Positions 6,218-7,182 of a stretch of DNA of 7,182 nucleotides are shown in pieces. The notes below the pieces were generated by a model. It was not told where the DNA came from. It was given only the letters and a program-made list of their open reading frames with translations, and ran no database searches. This DNA comes from Candidatus Omnitrophota bacterium (GTDB taxonomy: Bacteria; Omnitrophota; Gorgyraeia; 2-02-FULL-51-18; JAGOUK01). The stretch's first letter is position 1. The number at the start of each line of letters is the position of its first letter. Position numbers and translations under genes: made by a program. The DNA is taken from the NCBI GenBank assembly GCA_020058965.1, contig JAGVCY010000157.1, forward strand, positions 1 to 7,182, given 5' to 3'.

Positions 6218-6634
6218 TTAACTAAGTGTTTGAGTCGGACGATACGGCATCGTCAGAAGCACATAGGGCTCGTTGATCAGAGCGCCCGCGAGAATAAATT
6301 GATCGCCGATAATTTCTCCTACGCCGGCGATCACCGATCCCGTCGCCTTGATCGGACACGCAACCACCTCGCCCAAACCACCGATCGGACAGCCGTTCCG
6401 GTGCATCGAGCAGGTTCCGCCGCTCATGCCGCATGCGTGAACCGCCGACTTATTTGCGGCAATGCCGGTTAAAGCAAATGCCCCGATCTGATTTCCGGCG
6501 ACCGATTTATGGCAAGCCGAACGTCCGCATGCATCGCTTCCTTCGGGCACATACGCGGTCAGCGCGAAGGCGTCCGCCGCGGACAAAATAACCAGCGCCA
6601 TTAAAAAACCCGGAACCCAATTGCGTCTATTCAT
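6218..6634 (-). CDS. Small Cys-rich exported protein of unknown function
   Basis: I do not recognise this 138-aa protein. Residues 1-24 are a clear type I signal peptide: NRR, then a hydrophobic core, ending ADAFA before LTAY. The mature part has six cysteines (36, 41, 68, 75, 82, 93) in its first two thirds. One pair forms C-x4-C-H (CGRSACH, 36-42), which could be a variant haem c site, a metal site, or half of a disulfide pattern. CGMSGGTCSMHRNGC (68-82) is a second dense Cys/His patch. Residues 84-120 are a Gly-rich hydrophobic stretch (IGGLGEVV, GSVIAGVGEIIGDQ), with GxxxG-like spacing that suggests membrane or self-association. The ATG at 6634 has AGGAGG (6645-6650) at 10 nt. An ATG immediately after that Shine-Dalgarno is out of frame and stops after five codons. 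The gene lies 36 nt after mrp and 15 nt before the VOC gene. The reading frame is very likely real; the function is unknown. Confidence 0.8.
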   Translation of the reverse strand: MNRRNWVPGFLMALVILSAADAFALTAYVPEGSDACGRSACHKSVAGNQIGAFALTGIAANKSAVHACGMSGGTCSMHRNGCPIGGLGEVVACPIKATGSVIAGVGEIIGDQFILAGALINEPYVLLTMPYRPTQTLS

Positions 6635-6670
6635 CGTTATCCATCCTCCTGTTAATTGGCGGCCGGCGTT

Positions 6671-7182
6671 CTAGCCGACCGATGCAAAACTTGAAATACT
6701 CACCTGCTGTGCCACTTTGCCCAAAACCTGCCGATAGGCCTCTGCCGCGGCGGAATTCGGATCCTTGATCATCACCGGAATTCCAGCATCGGCCGCTTCC
6801 CGAATTCCCATCTCGAGCGGGATCTCACCCAGATACGGTATCCCGAGCTCCGTGGCGGTTGCGGCCACCGTGCCATTGCCAAAAATGTGTTCGCGGGACC
6901 CGCAGTGGGAACAGTTATAAAAACTCATGTTCTCGAGAATTCCAAGCAGGCGCACACCCGTCTGCTGAAACATTCTTAATGTTTTGCGCGCGATGGTGAG
7001 TCCCACATCCTGCGGCGTCGATACAATGACCGCGCCGGCCAGCGTCGTGCTCTGCGCCAGCGTCAGATGAACATCCCCGGTACCGGGCGGCAGGTCCACA
7101 AAAAGATAATCCAGCTCACCCCAATTCACATCAAAAAGGCATTGGTCCAGCGCCTTGTGCGCCATCGGTCCGCGCCAAATCA
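6671..7182 (-). CDS. mrp: Mrp/NBP35-family Fe-S cluster carrier ATPase, C-terminal part (cut by window edge)
   Basis: This is the C-terminal 169 residues of an Mrp/ApbC-type P-loop ATPase, a family that carries and delivers Fe-S clusters in the cytosol. The Walker A end lies beyond the right edge. Visible are IWRGPM at the edge, the switch II/Walker B stretch LDYLFVDLPPGTGD, and VIVSTPQDVGLTIARK. The paired cysteines in SFYNCSHCGS (codons near 6902-6913) are the CxxC pair that bridges a cluster at the dimer interface. LGEIPLEMGIREAADAGIPV is the usual family end-domain motif. The frame runs uninterrupted from 7180 to the TAG at 6671, and the first visible two bases are the end of a codon. It heads the visible minus-strand gene cluster. 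The family is certain; whether upstream partners such as a DUF59 domain exist cannot be seen. Confidence 0.95.
   Translation of the reverse strand, partial: IWRGPMAHKALDQCLFDVNWGELDYLFVDLPPGTGDVHLTLAQSTTLAGAVIVSTPQDVGLTIARKTLRMFQQTGVRLLGILENMSFYNCSHCGSREHIFGNGTVAATATELGIPYLGEIPLEMGIREAADAGIPVMIKDPNSAAAEAYRQVLGKVAQQVSISSFASVG

Overview
This window looks like ordinary chromosomal DNA of a Gram-negative-type bacterium. The evidence is an OmpA/LysM envelope protein, several signal peptides and moderately high GC. The combination of a ThrH-type HAD enzyme, a CDDLR-motif (DUF6941-like) protein, an OmpA-LysM fusion and a KARI with a QRPGGPNYD loop suggests an uncultured deep-branching phylum, perhaps of the PVC/Omnitrophota kind. 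That placement is an impression, not a result. I see no rRNA, tRNA, CRISPR array, insertion sequence or phage gene. The gene with the least recognisable content is a small Cys-rich exported protein.

Layout. (1) Positions 1-2445, minus strand: a compact ilvB-ilvN-ilvC branched-chain amino acid operon. ilvC is cut by the left edge. A near-consensus sigma70 promoter (TTGACC, 17 bp, TATAAT) lies upstream, preceded by an 11-bp-phased direct repeat. (2) Positions 2674-3276, plus strand: a lone exported protein with a Pro/Ala/Thr-rich linker and one Ig-like domain, divergent from ilvB. (3) Positions 3302-7182, minus strand: seven head-to-tail genes in transcription order: mrp (5' part cut by the right edge), a Cys-rich exported protein, a VOC/glyoxalase-fold protein, a Nudix hydrolase, an OmpA-LysM protein, thrH, and a DUF6941-like protein. 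Three of these junctions overlap by 1-4 nt (GTGA, ATGA, TGATG). The other gaps are 15-43 nt, so one or two polycistronic units are likely.

How the genes fit together. IlvB (catalytic) and IlvN (ACT regulatory) form acetohydroxyacid synthase. IlvC takes its product to the dihydroxy-acids of the Val/Ile/Leu pathway. ThrH-family enzymes can dephosphorylate phosphoserine and transfer phosphate to homoserine, so ThrH could feed threonine and hence isoleucine, but it sits in a different transcription unit. The rest of the long minus-strand unit mixes Fe-S cluster handling (Mrp), nucleotide housekeeping (Nudix) and envelope structure (OmpA-LysM), with no single evident theme. No gap exceeds 300 bases; the largest is 2446-2673 (228 bp), which holds the ilv promoter.
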